DNA from: Mesorhizobium sp.
GTDB taxonomy: Bacteria > Pseudomonadota > Alphaproteobacteria > Rhizobiales > Rhizobiaceae
Assembly (NCBI GenBank): GCA_004020875.1
Contig: SAPZ01000013.1
Location: 114,325-178,324, forward strand
Reading direction: 5' to 3'
Length of the DNA: 64,000 nucleotides
In this document: positions 27,517-36,577 of the stretch, one piece after another
How positions within the stretch are numbered: the first letter of the stretch is position 1
How the letters are laid out: the number at the start of each line of letters is the position of its first letter
Position numbers and translations under genes: made by a program
The notes under the pieces: generated by a model
The model's input: the letters and a program-made list of their open reading frames with translations, nothing else
What the model was told of the DNA's origin: nothing
The model's database searches: none

Positions 27517-29121
27517 CTAGCGGTTGCCTCGGATAAGGTCCGACGCATGCTCGCCGATCATGATCGTCGCCGCGTTGGTGTTCGATCCGACCAGCGACGG
27601 CATCACCGAGCTGTCGCATATGCGGATGCCGTCGAGCCCATGCACCCGCAGTTGAGGGTCGACCACCGACATCGCATCCTTTCCCATCTTACAGGTGCAA
27701 GTCGGGTGATAGGAGGTACGACCGTAGCGTCGCGCATAGGCTTCATAGTCTGACTGCGAGCGCACGCTTATGTCAGGGAAACGTAGCTCCTTGATTAATT
27801 TGCGCAGCGACGGCTGATTGAATATCTCCCGGCTGATCTTGATGCCTTCGACCGATATTCTGAGATCGTCGGGGTCAGCGAGGAAATTGGGGTCGACGAT
27901 CGGATTGTCGCGCGGGTCCGGCGAGCGGAGCGTCACACTCCCACGCGATTTCGGGCGCAGCGTATAGCTGTTCAACGTGATCCCGGATGATCCCTTCGGA
28001 ACTGACGGCACGCCCGCTTCAGCGCCGGCTCCCGCCAGGAAATGGAACTGCAGATCGGGAACCGACCCCGCATGGTTCCCTGAGGAATGCCAGAAGGCGC
28101 CACCCTCGACCACGTTTGACGTTATCGGTCCACTCTTGAACAGCGTGTATTGGATGCCGGCCCATAGCATCCATTGCATCCTGTTGTACTTGTCGAGTGA
28201 ATCGTGGCCTTTCAGCTCCGCCACGATGTCGATGCCAAAATGATCATGAAGGTTTTGCCCGACACCCGGAAGATCCTGGATCGCTTCGATGCCGTGGTGA
28301 CGGAGGTGATCGGCAGCGCCGACGCCTGACAGCATCATCAGCTTCGGCGTGCCGATCGCCCCTGAGGTCACCAGCACCTCGCTGTCGGCGCTGACGACCC
28401 GGCGCGAGCGGCCAACCGAGCATTCGACACCGACCGCCCGTCTGCCTTTGAAGACGATGCGATGGACCAGAGCTCCTGTGATCAGCGTAAGGTTCGAGCG
28501 CCCGAGGGCGGGCTTGAGGTAGCCCACGGCCGCCGAGCAACGTCGGTTGTTCCGTGTCGTGAGCTGATAGATTCCGGCGCCTTCCTGTTTTGTCCCGTTG
28601 AAGTCGGGATTATACGGCAGCCCGTATTCCTGACAGCTTTGGACAAAAGCGCGCGAGGCGATATTCGGGTCGGGTATGTTCGACACACCGAGCGGCCCGT
28701 CGGTGCCGTGCAGGCTGCCGGAGAGGATGGAGTTGCCCTCCGAACGCAGAAAGTACTTCTGGACGTCCTTGAACGCCCAACCGTCCGCGCCTTCCTCGTT
28801 TGCCCAGCGGTCGTAATCGGTCTGGTGCCCGCGCGTATAGACCTCGGCATTGATGGACGAACCGCCGCCAAGCACCTTTGCCTGCGCGTAAAGAATTTCA
28901 CGATTGTCGGCGTGCTTCTGCGGTGCCGTGACCAGTCCCCAGGTGAGCGGCCCCGTGGTCATCTTGGCGAAGCCGACCGGCATATGGATGTAGGGATGGC
29001 TGTCCTTGCCGCCAGCCTCGATGACGCAGACCCTGACAGCCGGATTCTCGGACAAGCGTGCGGCAAGCACGCAACCCGACGAGCCTGCGCCGACGATCAC
29101 ATAGTCGAAACCTGTCGTCAT
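27517..29121 (-). CDS. GMC-family FAD oxidoreductase (choline/alcohol dehydrogenase-like)
   Basis: 534 residues from the ATG at 29121, which shares one base with the ALDH stop; the frame upstream of it is inside the ALDH gene. FAD site YVIVGAGSSGCVLAARLSE, GMC signature region KVLGGGSSINAEVYTRG, second signature GAIGTPKLMMLSGVG, and the catalytic His in TSYHPTCTCKMG. Members oxidise primary alcohols or sugar hydroxyls. Together with the aldehyde dehydrogenase directly upstream it could oxidise an alcohol to a carboxylic acid, which the CoA-transferase could then activate. Confidence 0.9.
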   Translation of the reverse strand: MTTGFDYVIVGAGSSGCVLAARLSENPAVRVCVIEAGGKDSHPYIHMPVGFAKMTTGPLTWGLVTAPQKHADNREILYAQAKVLGGGSSINAEVYTRGHQTDYDRWANEEGADGWAFKDVQKYFLRSEGNSILSGSLHGTDGPLGVSNIPDPNIASRAFVQSCQEYGLPYNPDFNGTKQEGAGIYQLTTRNNRRCSAAVGYLKPALGRSNLTLITGALVHRIVFKGRRAVGVECSVGRSRRVVSADSEVLVTSGAIGTPKLMMLSGVGAADHLRHHGIEAIQDLPGVGQNLHDHFGIDIVAELKGHDSLDKYNRMQWMLWAGIQYTLFKSGPITSNVVEGGAFWHSSGNHAGSVPDLQFHFLAGAGAEAGVPSVPKGSSGITLNSYTLRPKSRGSVTLRSPDPRDNPIVDPNFLADPDDLRISVEGIKISREIFNQPSLRKLIKELRFPDISVRSQSDYEAYARRYGRTSYHPTCTCKMGKDAMSVVDPQLRVHGLDGIRICDSSVMPSLVGSNTNAATIMIGEHASDLIRGNR

Positions 29122-30617
29122 CACTTGATCCAGTGCGCACGCTTGCCGACCTCGATGTGGACGGACTTGACCTGTGTGTACTCTTCCACTCCGTACATTC
29201 CGGCCTCTCTTCCCCAGCCGGATTGCTTGAACCCGCCGAGCGGCATCTCCGGCCCGCCGGCCATGATCGTATTCACCCAAAACCGGCCGGCGCGCACGCG
29301 CCGCGTCACCACCAGCGCCTTGTCGATGTTCTTGGTCCATACGCTGGCAGCCAGGCCATAGACGGTATCGTTCGCAAGACTGATTGCCTCCTCGATCGTG
29401 TCGAAGTGGAAGGAAGAGAGGACGGGCCCGAAGATTTCGTCGCGGGCAATCGACATTCCGGGCGTGACCCCGGAAAACAATGTCGGCGCGATATACTGGC
29501 CGCCACCAAGGTCCACGGCCTGTCCGCCGGCGACAAGCATCGCGCCTTCGGCTTTGCCCTTGTCGATATAGCTCAAGATGATCGAATTCTGCGCGTCTGT
29601 GGTGATGGCGCCGACCTGCGTCTTCGTTTGCAGCGGATCGCCGACGATTATCTTAGCCATCTTGGCGGCGAGGATTTCCTCGAACTCGCGGGCAACCGAG
29701 CGCTCCACGATGACGCGGCTCGACGAAACGCAGCACTGACCCGTGTTGAAGCTTATGCCGAAAGCCGCGCCGTCTGCCGCATCCTCGAGATCGCTGTCCG
29801 CGAACACGATGATCGGATTCTTGCCGCCGAGTTCCAGGCCGAGTTTCTTGAAGTTGGAATCGGCGGCCGCATGGACACATGAGCGTCCGACGGATGTCGA
29901 TCCGGTGAAAGACAGCATGTCGACGTCGGGATGCTCCGTCAGGGCCTGGCCGATCGTTCGCCCCGAGCCGGTGACGACGTTATAGACACCGTCCGGCGCG
30001 CCGGCTTCGGAAAGGATCTCGCCAAGCAGCAGCGTGGTCGCGGATGTGACCTCCGAAGGCTTGACGACAACAGTGCATCCGCTGGCCAGGATGAAGGGAA
30101 TGCGCTCGCACAGGATCAGGAAGGGGAAATTCCAGGGCGTGATGAGCCCGACCACGCCGACCGGCTCGCGCAGCACCATGCCGAAAAGGCCATCGCCGAG
30201 ACTATTGAAGCTGTCGCCGTGCAACAGCCTTCCAGCGCCCGCGCCGACCTCGAAGCATGCAATGCAGTGATCGATCTCGCCGCGCGCCTGGGAGATCGGC
30301 TTGCCGTTTTCGAGGACTTCCCAATAGGCGATTTCGTCGCGGCGGCGGCGCAGGATATCGGCGGTCCTCAGAAGCACCGCCGCGCGGTCGGCCCCCGGCA
30401 GTCCGGCCCACCGGCGATCCTCGAATGCACGGCGCGCCGCGGCGACGGCCGCGTTGAGGTCGTCGACCGTACATCTGGGCGTAAGCGTCACCGGCACGCC
30501 GTGGGCCGGCGACCGGCGTTCGAACATGGCGCCGCCCTTGCGCCAGGATCCGTCCGACCAGAAACCGAATTCTCGCGGCGCATCCGGCAGGGTCGCGCGG
30601 TCAGTGAAATCAAGCAT
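29121..30617 (-). CDS. Aldehyde dehydrogenase (NAD(P)-dependent, betaine-aldehyde type)
   Basis: 498 residues. Catalytic Glu is in LELGGKNPIIVF, catalytic Cys in NTGQCCVSSSRVIVE, and the cofactor site is FTGSTSVGR. The C-terminal GREAGMYGVEEYTQVKSVH is typical of BADH/aminobutyraldehyde-type enzymes. It sits in the long minus-strand operon between the alcohol dehydrogenase and the GMC enzyme and likely makes the acid used by the CoA-transferase. Confidence 0.92.
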   Translation of the reverse strand: MLDFTDRATLPDAPREFGFWSDGSWRKGGAMFERRSPAHGVPVTLTPRCTVDDLNAAVAAARRAFEDRRWAGLPGADRAAVLLRTADILRRRRDEIAYWEVLENGKPISQARGEIDHCIACFEVGAGAGRLLHGDSFNSLGDGLFGMVLREPVGVVGLITPWNFPFLILCERIPFILASGCTVVVKPSEVTSATTLLLGEILSEAGAPDGVYNVVTGSGRTIGQALTEHPDVDMLSFTGSTSVGRSCVHAAADSNFKKLGLELGGKNPIIVFADSDLEDAADGAAFGISFNTGQCCVSSSRVIVERSVAREFEEILAAKMAKIIVGDPLQTKTQVGAITTDAQNSIILSYIDKGKAEGAMLVAGGQAVDLGGGQYIAPTLFSGVTPGMSIARDEIFGPVLSSFHFDTIEEAISLANDTVYGLAASVWTKNIDKALVVTRRVRAGRFWVNTIMAGGPEMPLGGFKQSGWGREAGMYGVEEYTQVKSVHIEVGKRAHWIK

Positions 30618-30688
30618 GGAATGCCTCCGTTCCGACGGGTACGCCGGCCGTTCGCAATCGCCGTCTCGGCGAGACGCGCCGGCCTGCC

Positions 30689-31732
30689 TTAGTTGAATAG
30701 GATCTGCGTCTTCAGATCCTGTGGCCGTTCGGCCAAAGTCTCGAAGACGCGCTGGATCTGATCGAGAGGAAAGGCCGCGCGCGTGAATGCCTCGGTCCGA
30801 AAGCGGCCGTGCGATAAAAGTGTCAGCGCATCGTGCATGTCTTCTCCCATGCCGGCGACGGAGCCCTTGAGACTGTTTTCCTCAAGGATTGTGCGTAGGA
30901 TATCGACCGGCACCGTGTCCTTGGGCTCGGTAAGGCCGAAGAAAGCGACATGGCCGCCCTTGCGGATGAGCTCGAATGCGAGCGTGTAAAGCCGCGGCGA
31001 ACCAACGCTCTCAATCACGAGATCCGCGCCGCGCCCGCCGGTCCTTTTCAGGACCTCCGCCTTGAGCTGGGCAGGATCGGCGACGGCTGCATCCGCACCG
31101 GCTTCAAGAGCAAGGCGGCAACGGTCTTCCGACAGATCGGCGACGATGATTGGCGCGGCGCCGCACAGGCGCATCATCTGGACGTGAAGGTTACCGATCG
31201 GCCCAGCGCCGAGAATGACGACGGATTGGCCGAAGGTCGTGCGTGCCTTGCGCGCGGCGCGCACCACGCAGGAGACCGGCTCGGTAAGGGCAAGCACCTC
31301 AGCCGGCACATTGTCCGGAGCCGGTATGACAAGCCTGGCCGGCACGCACACATATTCCGCGAAGGCGCCGTCGCGTCCGATTCCCACCTGCGTCATAGAC
31401 GGGCAGTTCAGAATCTCGTTGCGGCGGCACCAATAGCACTCACCACAACCGATGTTGACGTCCGCGACGCAAGTCGTGCCGGGCTTGATGTGCTTCACAT
31501 GCGCACCCGTCTCGGCGACGGTCCCGGCAAACTCGTGGCCAGGCACCAGCGGCAGCCGGTCGGCGGCATAGTGCCCGTTGAAGATATGGATGTCGGTGCC
31601 GCATATGCCGGTCCGCGAGACGCGGATCAAGGCGTCGTCGGGGCCCACTTCCGGAACGGCGACCTCGCGCAGATCGAAACGGTGCGGAGCGGTCAGGACG
31701 GCGGCGCGCATTGTTGCCATGGCTTGTGTCAC
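30689..31732 (-). CDS. Zinc-dependent medium-chain alcohol/polyol dehydrogenase
   Basis: 347 residues. Catalytic-zinc motifs are GICGTDIHIFNGHY and GHEFAGTVAETG, and the structural-zinc Cys cluster is CGECYWCRRNEILNC. The Rossmann site is VVILGAGPIGNLHVQM. It resembles sorbitol/threonine dehydrogenase-type enzymes that oxidise a secondary hydroxyl. Its start overlaps the upstream permease stop (ATGA), tying it to transport of the substrate. Confidence 0.9.
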   Translation of the reverse strand: MTQAMATMRAAVLTAPHRFDLREVAVPEVGPDDALIRVSRTGICGTDIHIFNGHYAADRLPLVPGHEFAGTVAETGAHVKHIKPGTTCVADVNIGCGECYWCRRNEILNCPSMTQVGIGRDGAFAEYVCVPARLVIPAPDNVPAEVLALTEPVSCVVRAARKARTTFGQSVVILGAGPIGNLHVQMMRLCGAAPIIVADLSEDRCRLALEAGADAAVADPAQLKAEVLKRTGGRGADLVIESVGSPRLYTLAFELIRKGGHVAFFGLTEPKDTVPVDILRTILEENSLKGSVAGMGEDMHDALTLLSHGRFRTEAFTRAAFPLDQIQRVFETLAERPQDLKTQILFN

Positions 31733-32670
31733 TTCACCGTGCGAAGCTTGGAGCGGTCGATGGTCAAGGCGATGGCTGCGATCAGCACCAGGCCGAAAAC
31801 CATCTGTTGCTGCGTCGCCGCGATGCCGAAATAGAGCATCGAGGCGCGGATGACCGCCACGATCAGCGTGCCGATCGCGGTGTTGAGCACACCGCCGACG
31901 CCGCCCGTCAGCGGCGTTCCGCCGACAAGCACCGCGACGATGGCCGGCAGCAGGAAGCCGTTGGCGATCGTCGGCGCGCCGCCGGACAGCTTGACGGAGA
32001 ACAGCAGCCCGGCCACGGCGGCCAGCCCTCCGGATATCGCGAAGGCGAGGATTTTATAGCGGGCGACATTGAGGCCGGATGCGGCCGCGGCCAGTTCGCC
32101 GGCGCCCACGGCCTTCAGAGCGCGGCCGAGGACCGTGCGCCGTTCTATGAGCAGGCAGATCGCCAGCAGGCCGATGGCGATGAAGAGCTCGTGCGGCACG
32201 ATGCCGGTTCGACCGATCATCCAGCCGAACGTCTCGTTGCGCTGGGTGGCGTCCATGTTCAGGGCGCGGTTGCCGGAAAGCCATTGCGCCACCGAAAAGC
32301 AGATGCCGCCGACGGCCAGCGTTGAGATGAAGGATGGCACGTACATGCGGGTGGTCAGGTAGCCGGAGAGCGTTCCCAGCGTGAATCCGGCAAGAATGCA
32401 CAGCGCCGCCACCCAGATCCCCAGTGGCGCCAGACAGACCGAGGCGACGACGGTGATCATGTTCGCCATCGACTGTGCCGACAGGTCGATGCCGCCGATG
32501 TAGATCGCGAAGGTCAGTCCCAGCGCCATGATGAACAGCGGCACGATATCGCCTGCAAGGCTCAGCAGATTGGCGGGCTTGAGGAAGCTGGGATCGGCGA
32601 TGCCGACGATCGTGACCAGGACCAGGAGGGTGATCCAGGGGAAGTGCGGCTTGAGGCGTTGGATGTCCAT
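31729..32670 (-). CDS. Ribose-type ABC transporter permease (second of two)
   Basis: 313 residues with about 8-10 hydrophobic segments of the RbsC/BPD_transp_2 type, including the family stretch IGGIDLSAQSMANMITVVA and the late GGVGGVLNTAIGTLIVAVI. It pairs with the permease at 34193-35158 for a heterodimeric channel. It lies between the ATPase and the alcohol dehydrogenase gene. Confidence 0.9.
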   Translation of the reverse strand: MDIQRLKPHFPWITLLVLVTIVGIADPSFLKPANLLSLAGDIVPLFIMALGLTFAIYIGGIDLSAQSMANMITVVASVCLAPLGIWVAALCILAGFTLGTLSGYLTTRMYVPSFISTLAVGGICFSVAQWLSGNRALNMDATQRNETFGWMIGRTGIVPHELFIAIGLLAICLLIERRTVLGRALKAVGAGELAAAASGLNVARYKILAFAISGGLAAVAGLLFSVKLSGGAPTIANGFLLPAIVAVLVGGTPLTGGVGGVLNTAIGTLIVAVIRASMLYFGIAATQQQMVFGLVLIAAIALTIDRSKLRTVK

Positions 32671-32679
32671 GGAGGCCCC

Positions 32680-34185
32680 TCAGATCATGTAGTGCAGAAG
32701 GTCGTAGAGCGTCGGCTTGGAACCGGGCACGCAGTCGAAGCGCTTCTGGATCTGACCGTCCTTGATCACGACGATGGTGTGGGAGAGGCCGATCGCCTCT
32801 TCAAGCGTGTCGGCGACCAGGGCAACGCCGACCCCGTCGTCGCACATCTCCCTGATCATGTCGTACACATCCTCCTTGGCGCCGATGTCCAGGCCTCGGG
32901 TCGGATGATCGAGCAGCATGATGTCGGAGCCGCCCGACCGCCATTTGGCAAGCACGACCTTCTGCTGGTTGCCGCCGGAAAGGTTGCCGCAGTCGGCATA
33001 TTCGGAGCTTGCCTTGATGGCGAGCTTGCCGATCCATTTCCTGGCAAGGGCACGCTCGTCGGCCACGTCGAGCCAGCCCATCCGCGCGTAGTGCGGCATT
33101 TGCGAGAGCGTCATGTTCTCGTAGACATTCATGCCGGCCACGATGCCCTCGATCTTGCGCTCGCGCGGCACATATCCGACGCCGCGCTCCACCGCTCCCC
33201 GGGCAGTAAGCCTGGAGACGGTCTCGCCCTTGATCTTCAGCGTGCCCTTGGTGGGCGTCCGCATGCCGTAGATTGTTCGAAGGATCGCTTCACGGCCGGA
33301 GCCTTCAGTGCCGACCAGGCACAAGACCTCGCCGGCATGAAGCGTCAGCGAGATGTCGCGGACCCGTCCGGGCAGGCTGACGTCCGACAGCTCGACCAGA
33401 GGCCTCGCCGGATCGTAGGGCCTCTGCTTCTGTTCCCGGTAATACTCCTTGTCGACATGGCGTCCGACCATCTTGTGCTGGATCGCCTCCGGTGTCGCCG
33501 CGCCGCGCGAGACGACGTCGACCACCTGGCCATCCTTCATCACGTAGATGCGGTCGGAGAGCTCCATGACCTCGTCCATGCGATGGGACACGAAGATGAA
33601 GGAAGCGCGCGTCGTCAGCTCCCGCACGAGCTTGAACAAAAGCTTTACTTCTTCCTCCGCCAGCACCGAGGTCGGCTCGTCGAGCAGGACGACCAGATGA
33701 CCCTGCACCCGCTCCTCCAGGGTCAGCACCTTGGCCAGTTCCACAAGCTGGCGCTGCGCGAAGGAAAGGCTTGAGGTGATCGTGCGAGGATCGATATCGA
33801 GCTTGACCTTTGCAAGCTGCTTCCGGGCGGCTTTGGCCATCGCCTTCCAGTTGACCACGCCGAGGCGTGAGAACTGGTCTTCACAGCCCAGGAATATGTT
33901 TTCCATCACGGACAGGTTGGTGATCAGCGATTGCTCCTGAAACACCATCCCGATGCCACGCTCCATGGCGTCGCGCGGGCCGTTGAACCGGACAGGCTTG
34001 CCATCGATGAGGATCTCGCCGCCATCGGGCTGGTAGGCGCCGTAGATCACCTTCATGAGCGTGGATTTGCCCGCGCCATTCTCGCCCACCAGCCCGACGA
34101 TCTCGCCGCGGCTGATGGAGAAGTCGACCGATTTCAGTGCGCGGACGCCCGGAAACTTCTTTTCAACGGCCTTCAATTCGTACAT
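32680..34185 (-). CDS. Ribose/sugar ABC transporter ATP-binding protein (two NBDs, RbsA/MglA type)
   Basis: 501 residues from the ATG at 34185; the longer frame to 34293 lies within the permease gene. The N-terminal domain has Walker A GENGAGKST (about residues 37-45), LSFAQRQLVELAKVL and VVLLDEPTSVL. The second domain has GTEGSGREAI and NLSGGNQQKVVLAKW with MLLDHPTRGLDIG. The degenerate second Walker A is normal for this family. Confidence 0.92.
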   Translation of the reverse strand: MYELKAVEKKFPGVRALKSVDFSISRGEIVGLVGENGAGKSTLMKVIYGAYQPDGGEILIDGKPVRFNGPRDAMERGIGMVFQEQSLITNLSVMENIFLGCEDQFSRLGVVNWKAMAKAARKQLAKVKLDIDPRTITSSLSFAQRQLVELAKVLTLEERVQGHLVVLLDEPTSVLAEEEVKLLFKLVRELTTRASFIFVSHRMDEVMELSDRIYVMKDGQVVDVVSRGAATPEAIQHKMVGRHVDKEYYREQKQRPYDPARPLVELSDVSLPGRVRDISLTLHAGEVLCLVGTEGSGREAILRTIYGMRTPTKGTLKIKGETVSRLTARGAVERGVGYVPRERKIEGIVAGMNVYENMTLSQMPHYARMGWLDVADERALARKWIGKLAIKASSEYADCGNLSGGNQQKVVLAKWRSGGSDIMLLDHPTRGLDIGAKEDVYDMIREMCDDGVGVALVADTLEEAIGLSHTIVVIKDGQIQKRFDCVPGSKPTLYDLLHYMI

Positions 34186-34192
34186 TGCAGCC

Positions 34193-35158
34193 TCACTTGA
34201 CGAACGCGACCGCGCGCCGGTCCGTCGACAGGATGACCGCGATGATGACCAGTAGCCCGAGAACGGCGGCCTGCAGGAAATCGGGCAGGCCAATGACCAC
34301 CATGCCGTTGTTGATGACGGCGACGATCAAGACGCCGACGAGCGTGTTCCATACGCCGCCGATGCCACCCCAGAGCGCCACGCCGCCGACCACCACTGAC
34401 GTGATGGACATGAACATGAAGTTGGATCCGGTGACGGATTCGGCCTGGCCGAGCTTCGCCACCTGCAGGATCGCCGCGATCGCGTAAAAGAAGCCAGCAA
34501 GCGAGAAGCCGGCCATCCTCACATGTTGCACCCGCACGCCCGAGGCATGGGCGAGTTCCTCGCCGCCGCCGACCGCATAAAAGTAACGCCCAAGTCGGGT
34601 CTGGGCCTGGATGAACCAGGCGAGGACGAGGCAGAGGCCCGCGACATAGACCATCAGCGGAAAGCCGAGGATGCGCCAGGTCAGCAGGGCGCGGAACGTC
34701 GGATCGTTGAATTTGACGATGTCGCCGCCGGTCAGCAGGATCGCGGCGCCCGTGCCGACGAATCCGAGCGCGAGGCTCGCCATGAAGGATGGTATCTTCA
34801 GCTTGACGTGGATGAAACCGTTCACCAGGCCGATCGCGGCCCCGACGACGAGAATGACCGGGATTGCGATCCAGCCGCCCGACGCGAGCGTTCCGCCGAG
34901 CGCCAGCATCAGGAAGCAAAAAAGGACGGCCGTCAGGGAGACGACGCCCTCCATGGAGAGGTCGATGGAACCCATCACGATGATGAAGGTCACGCCGACC
35001 GCCACCATGAGCGCGGGCGCCGCCGCGATTGCGATGCGCGCGAAGTTGCGTTGCGACAGGAACGAGGGGTTTATGGCCGTGAACAGCACTATGAGCGCGA
35101 GAAGCACCATGAAGGGCGCCCAGCGGATCGCGTTCTCCCGCGTGAGGATGCGTGGCAA
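34193..35158 (-). CDS. Ribose-type ABC transporter permease (first of two)
   Basis: 321 residues from TTG at 35158, chosen because GGGAGG stands just upstream; another in-frame TTG at 35176 lacks a binding site. The family stretch IIVMGSIDLSMEGVVSLTAV and GGIGGVWNTLVGVLIVAVI are seen, with about 8-10 membrane segments. It follows the binding-protein gene after a 71-bp gap that contains a strong hairpin. Confidence 0.88.
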   Translation of the reverse strand: MPRILTRENAIRWAPFMVLLALIVLFTAINPSFLSQRNFARIAIAAAPALMVAVGVTFIIVMGSIDLSMEGVVSLTAVLFCFLMLALGGTLASGGWIAIPVILVVGAAIGLVNGFIHVKLKIPSFMASLALGFVGTGAAILLTGGDIVKFNDPTFRALLTWRILGFPLMVYVAGLCLVLAWFIQAQTRLGRYFYAVGGGEELAHASGVRVQHVRMAGFSLAGFFYAIAAILQVAKLGQAESVTGSNFMFMSITSVVVGGVALWGGIGGVWNTLVGVLIVAVINNGMVVIGLPDFLQAAVLGLLVIIAVILSTDRRAVAFVK

Positions 35159-35191
35159 CTCCGGCCTCCCGTCCAAGCGTGCCGTGTAGGG

Positions 35192-35215
35192 GAGCGGCCC
35201 GTTTCAGGGCCGCTC
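35192..35215 (-). terminator. Intercistronic hairpin after the sugar-binding-protein gene
   Basis: A perfect 9-bp stem (GAGCGGCCC / GGGCCGCTC) with a 6-nt loop and no T-run after it. Such hairpins between the binding-protein gene and the permease genes often protect the upstream mRNA or partly terminate, giving an excess of binding protein. A similar hairpin follows the binding-protein gene of the second sugar locus (45342-45368). Confidence 0.6.
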
Positions 35216-35229
35216 GATCGAGCTTCGTA

Positions 35230-36342
35230 TCACTTGTACTTGATCTGGCCGTTGCTCGGTCCCCAGAAATCCTTCCAATTGTAGGAAGGAACGGCGTCCA
35301 GATATTTGGCCTTGAAATCCGCGGCGTCCTTTTTGGTGACGAGGACCGTCGGGCCGTAGAATTCGCGGTGCTCCTTCGGTTCCTCCGAAGGCTTGAAGGC
35401 GCCGGTCGCGGCGTAATAGGCGAGCGCCGCCGTGATGCCGCCGCCCCAGTGCGGATTGGTGAAGACGGTCGCAAGGAGCTTGCCCTCCATCACCAGCTTC
35501 ACGGCCTCCGGATTTCCGTCATAGGCGACGATCGGCATATTCTCGATACCCTCGGCGCGCAGCGCCTCGATCACGCCATAGGCGATGTTGTCGTTGGCGC
35601 AGTGCACGCCGGTGATCTTGTCGCCGAAGCGCGTCAGGAAAGACGCCATCAGCTCCGTGCCCTTGGTCGTGTCCCAGTCGGCGGGCTGAGCATCGAGAAG
35701 CTCGATATCGGGAAAATCCTTCAAGGCGTTCTTCAAGCCGTTCAGACGCTCGATTGCCGGGTTGTTGGCGGCGATGCCACCCAGATGCACGACGCCACCC
35801 TTGCCGCCCATGGCATCGAACAGGATCCGCGCCGTCTGCTCGGCCGGCTTCTCGTCCGACCAGGTCATGTGCGAGACGTAATTGTCGCCGACGTCCCACG
35901 GGTGCAGGTCGTCGGTCTTGTTCCAGATCGTGGAAATGTAGGCGCCGGCATCATGCACAGCCTCAACCACCGGACGGGCGTTCGGGCTGTCATTGGCATC
36001 GCAGGCGATAGCGCACTTGCCGCCGGTCTTGGCCAGGAACGCCTTGATGTCGGCCAGCGACTTTTCGGAAGACCCTTCGTTGATCAGCGAGACGAGGGAA
36101 TCCTTGGGCTTGCCGAGGGATTCCACGAATGCCTCGCCGCCCGAAACGATCGAGTTCCAGTAAGCCGAGGCGCGGTCGCGGTACGACCAGGCGATTGCCG
36201 GGTCACTGATCGCCGCCCCGGCAGCGCCGCCGCCGAAGGCGAACGGCACGGCCATCGCTCCCATGCCGGCGGCCGTGGCGAGCAGGAAATTGCGCCGGTT
36301 AACGGTCTCGCGTTCGATGAAATCCTTGATGAAAGTCGACAT
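35230..36342 (-). CDS. Sugar ABC transporter substrate-binding protein (periplasmic, ribose type)
   Basis: 370 residues from the ATG at 36342 with GGGAGGT upstream. The N-terminus has a twin-arginine-like signal (NRRNFLLATAAGMGAMAV). The Peripla_BP_4 pattern includes GVHCANDNIAYGVIEALRAEG and PIVAYDGNPEAVKLVMEGKL. It is the first gene of the long minus-strand operon (binding protein, permease, ATPase, permease, alcohol DH, aldehyde DH, GMC). Two operator-like sites lie 62 and 95 bp upstream. The ligand is unknown, likely sugar- or polyol-like. Confidence 0.9.
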   Translation of the reverse strand: MSTFIKDFIERETVNRRNFLLATAAGMGAMAVPFAFGGGAAGAAISDPAIAWSYRDRASAYWNSIVSGGEAFVESLGKPKDSLVSLINEGSSEKSLADIKAFLAKTGGKCAIACDANDSPNARPVVEAVHDAGAYISTIWNKTDDLHPWDVGDNYVSHMTWSDEKPAEQTARILFDAMGGKGGVVHLGGIAANNPAIERLNGLKNALKDFPDIELLDAQPADWDTTKGTELMASFLTRFGDKITGVHCANDNIAYGVIEALRAEGIENMPIVAYDGNPEAVKLVMEGKLLATVFTNPHWGGGITAALAYYAATGAFKPSEEPKEHREFYGPTVLVTKKDAADFKAKYLDAVPSYNWKDFWGPSNGQIKYK

Positions 36343-36403
36343 GCTACCTCCCAGTTGGCACGGCCCGCAGGGGCGCGGGCAACTATTGAGCAATCGGGAA
36401 TCC

Positions 36404-36417
36404 TAACCATCCAGTTC
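36404..36417. promoter_or_regulatory. TAAC-N6-GTTA operator, site 4 (diverged)
   Basis: TAACCATCCAGTTC, matching site 1 in the left half and with two changes plus an imperfect end in the right half. It lies 62 bp upstream of the sugar-binding-protein start and 33 bp centre to centre from site 5, about three helical turns. Confidence 0.45.
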
Positions 36418-36436
36418 GCTCTTCCGATCGCTTAAT

Positions 36437-36450
36437 GCACCATCTAGTTA
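36437..36450. promoter_or_regulatory. TAAC-N6-GTTA operator, site 5 (diverged)
   Basis: GCACCATCTAGTTA, with one good half (CTAGTTAC including the next base). It lies in the divergent region between the binding-protein operon and the TetR-type regulator gene, allowing control of both. Confidence 0.45.
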
Positions 36451-36577
36451 CTTCCTTAGAACGGGTGAGTCAAGCGGCGGGGCGATCGATGGCCTGTTGA
36501 CTTCTCCTCCAATTGAACTGACTTTCAGACATCAGCATCGTCGCTGCGCGGGATCGGTAACCAAAGGAGCGGCCGAA

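Noticed and set aside
35152-36435. 427-aa open frame on the plus strand
   Set aside because: Antisense to the sugar-binding-protein gene, whose signal peptide, start and motifs are clear.
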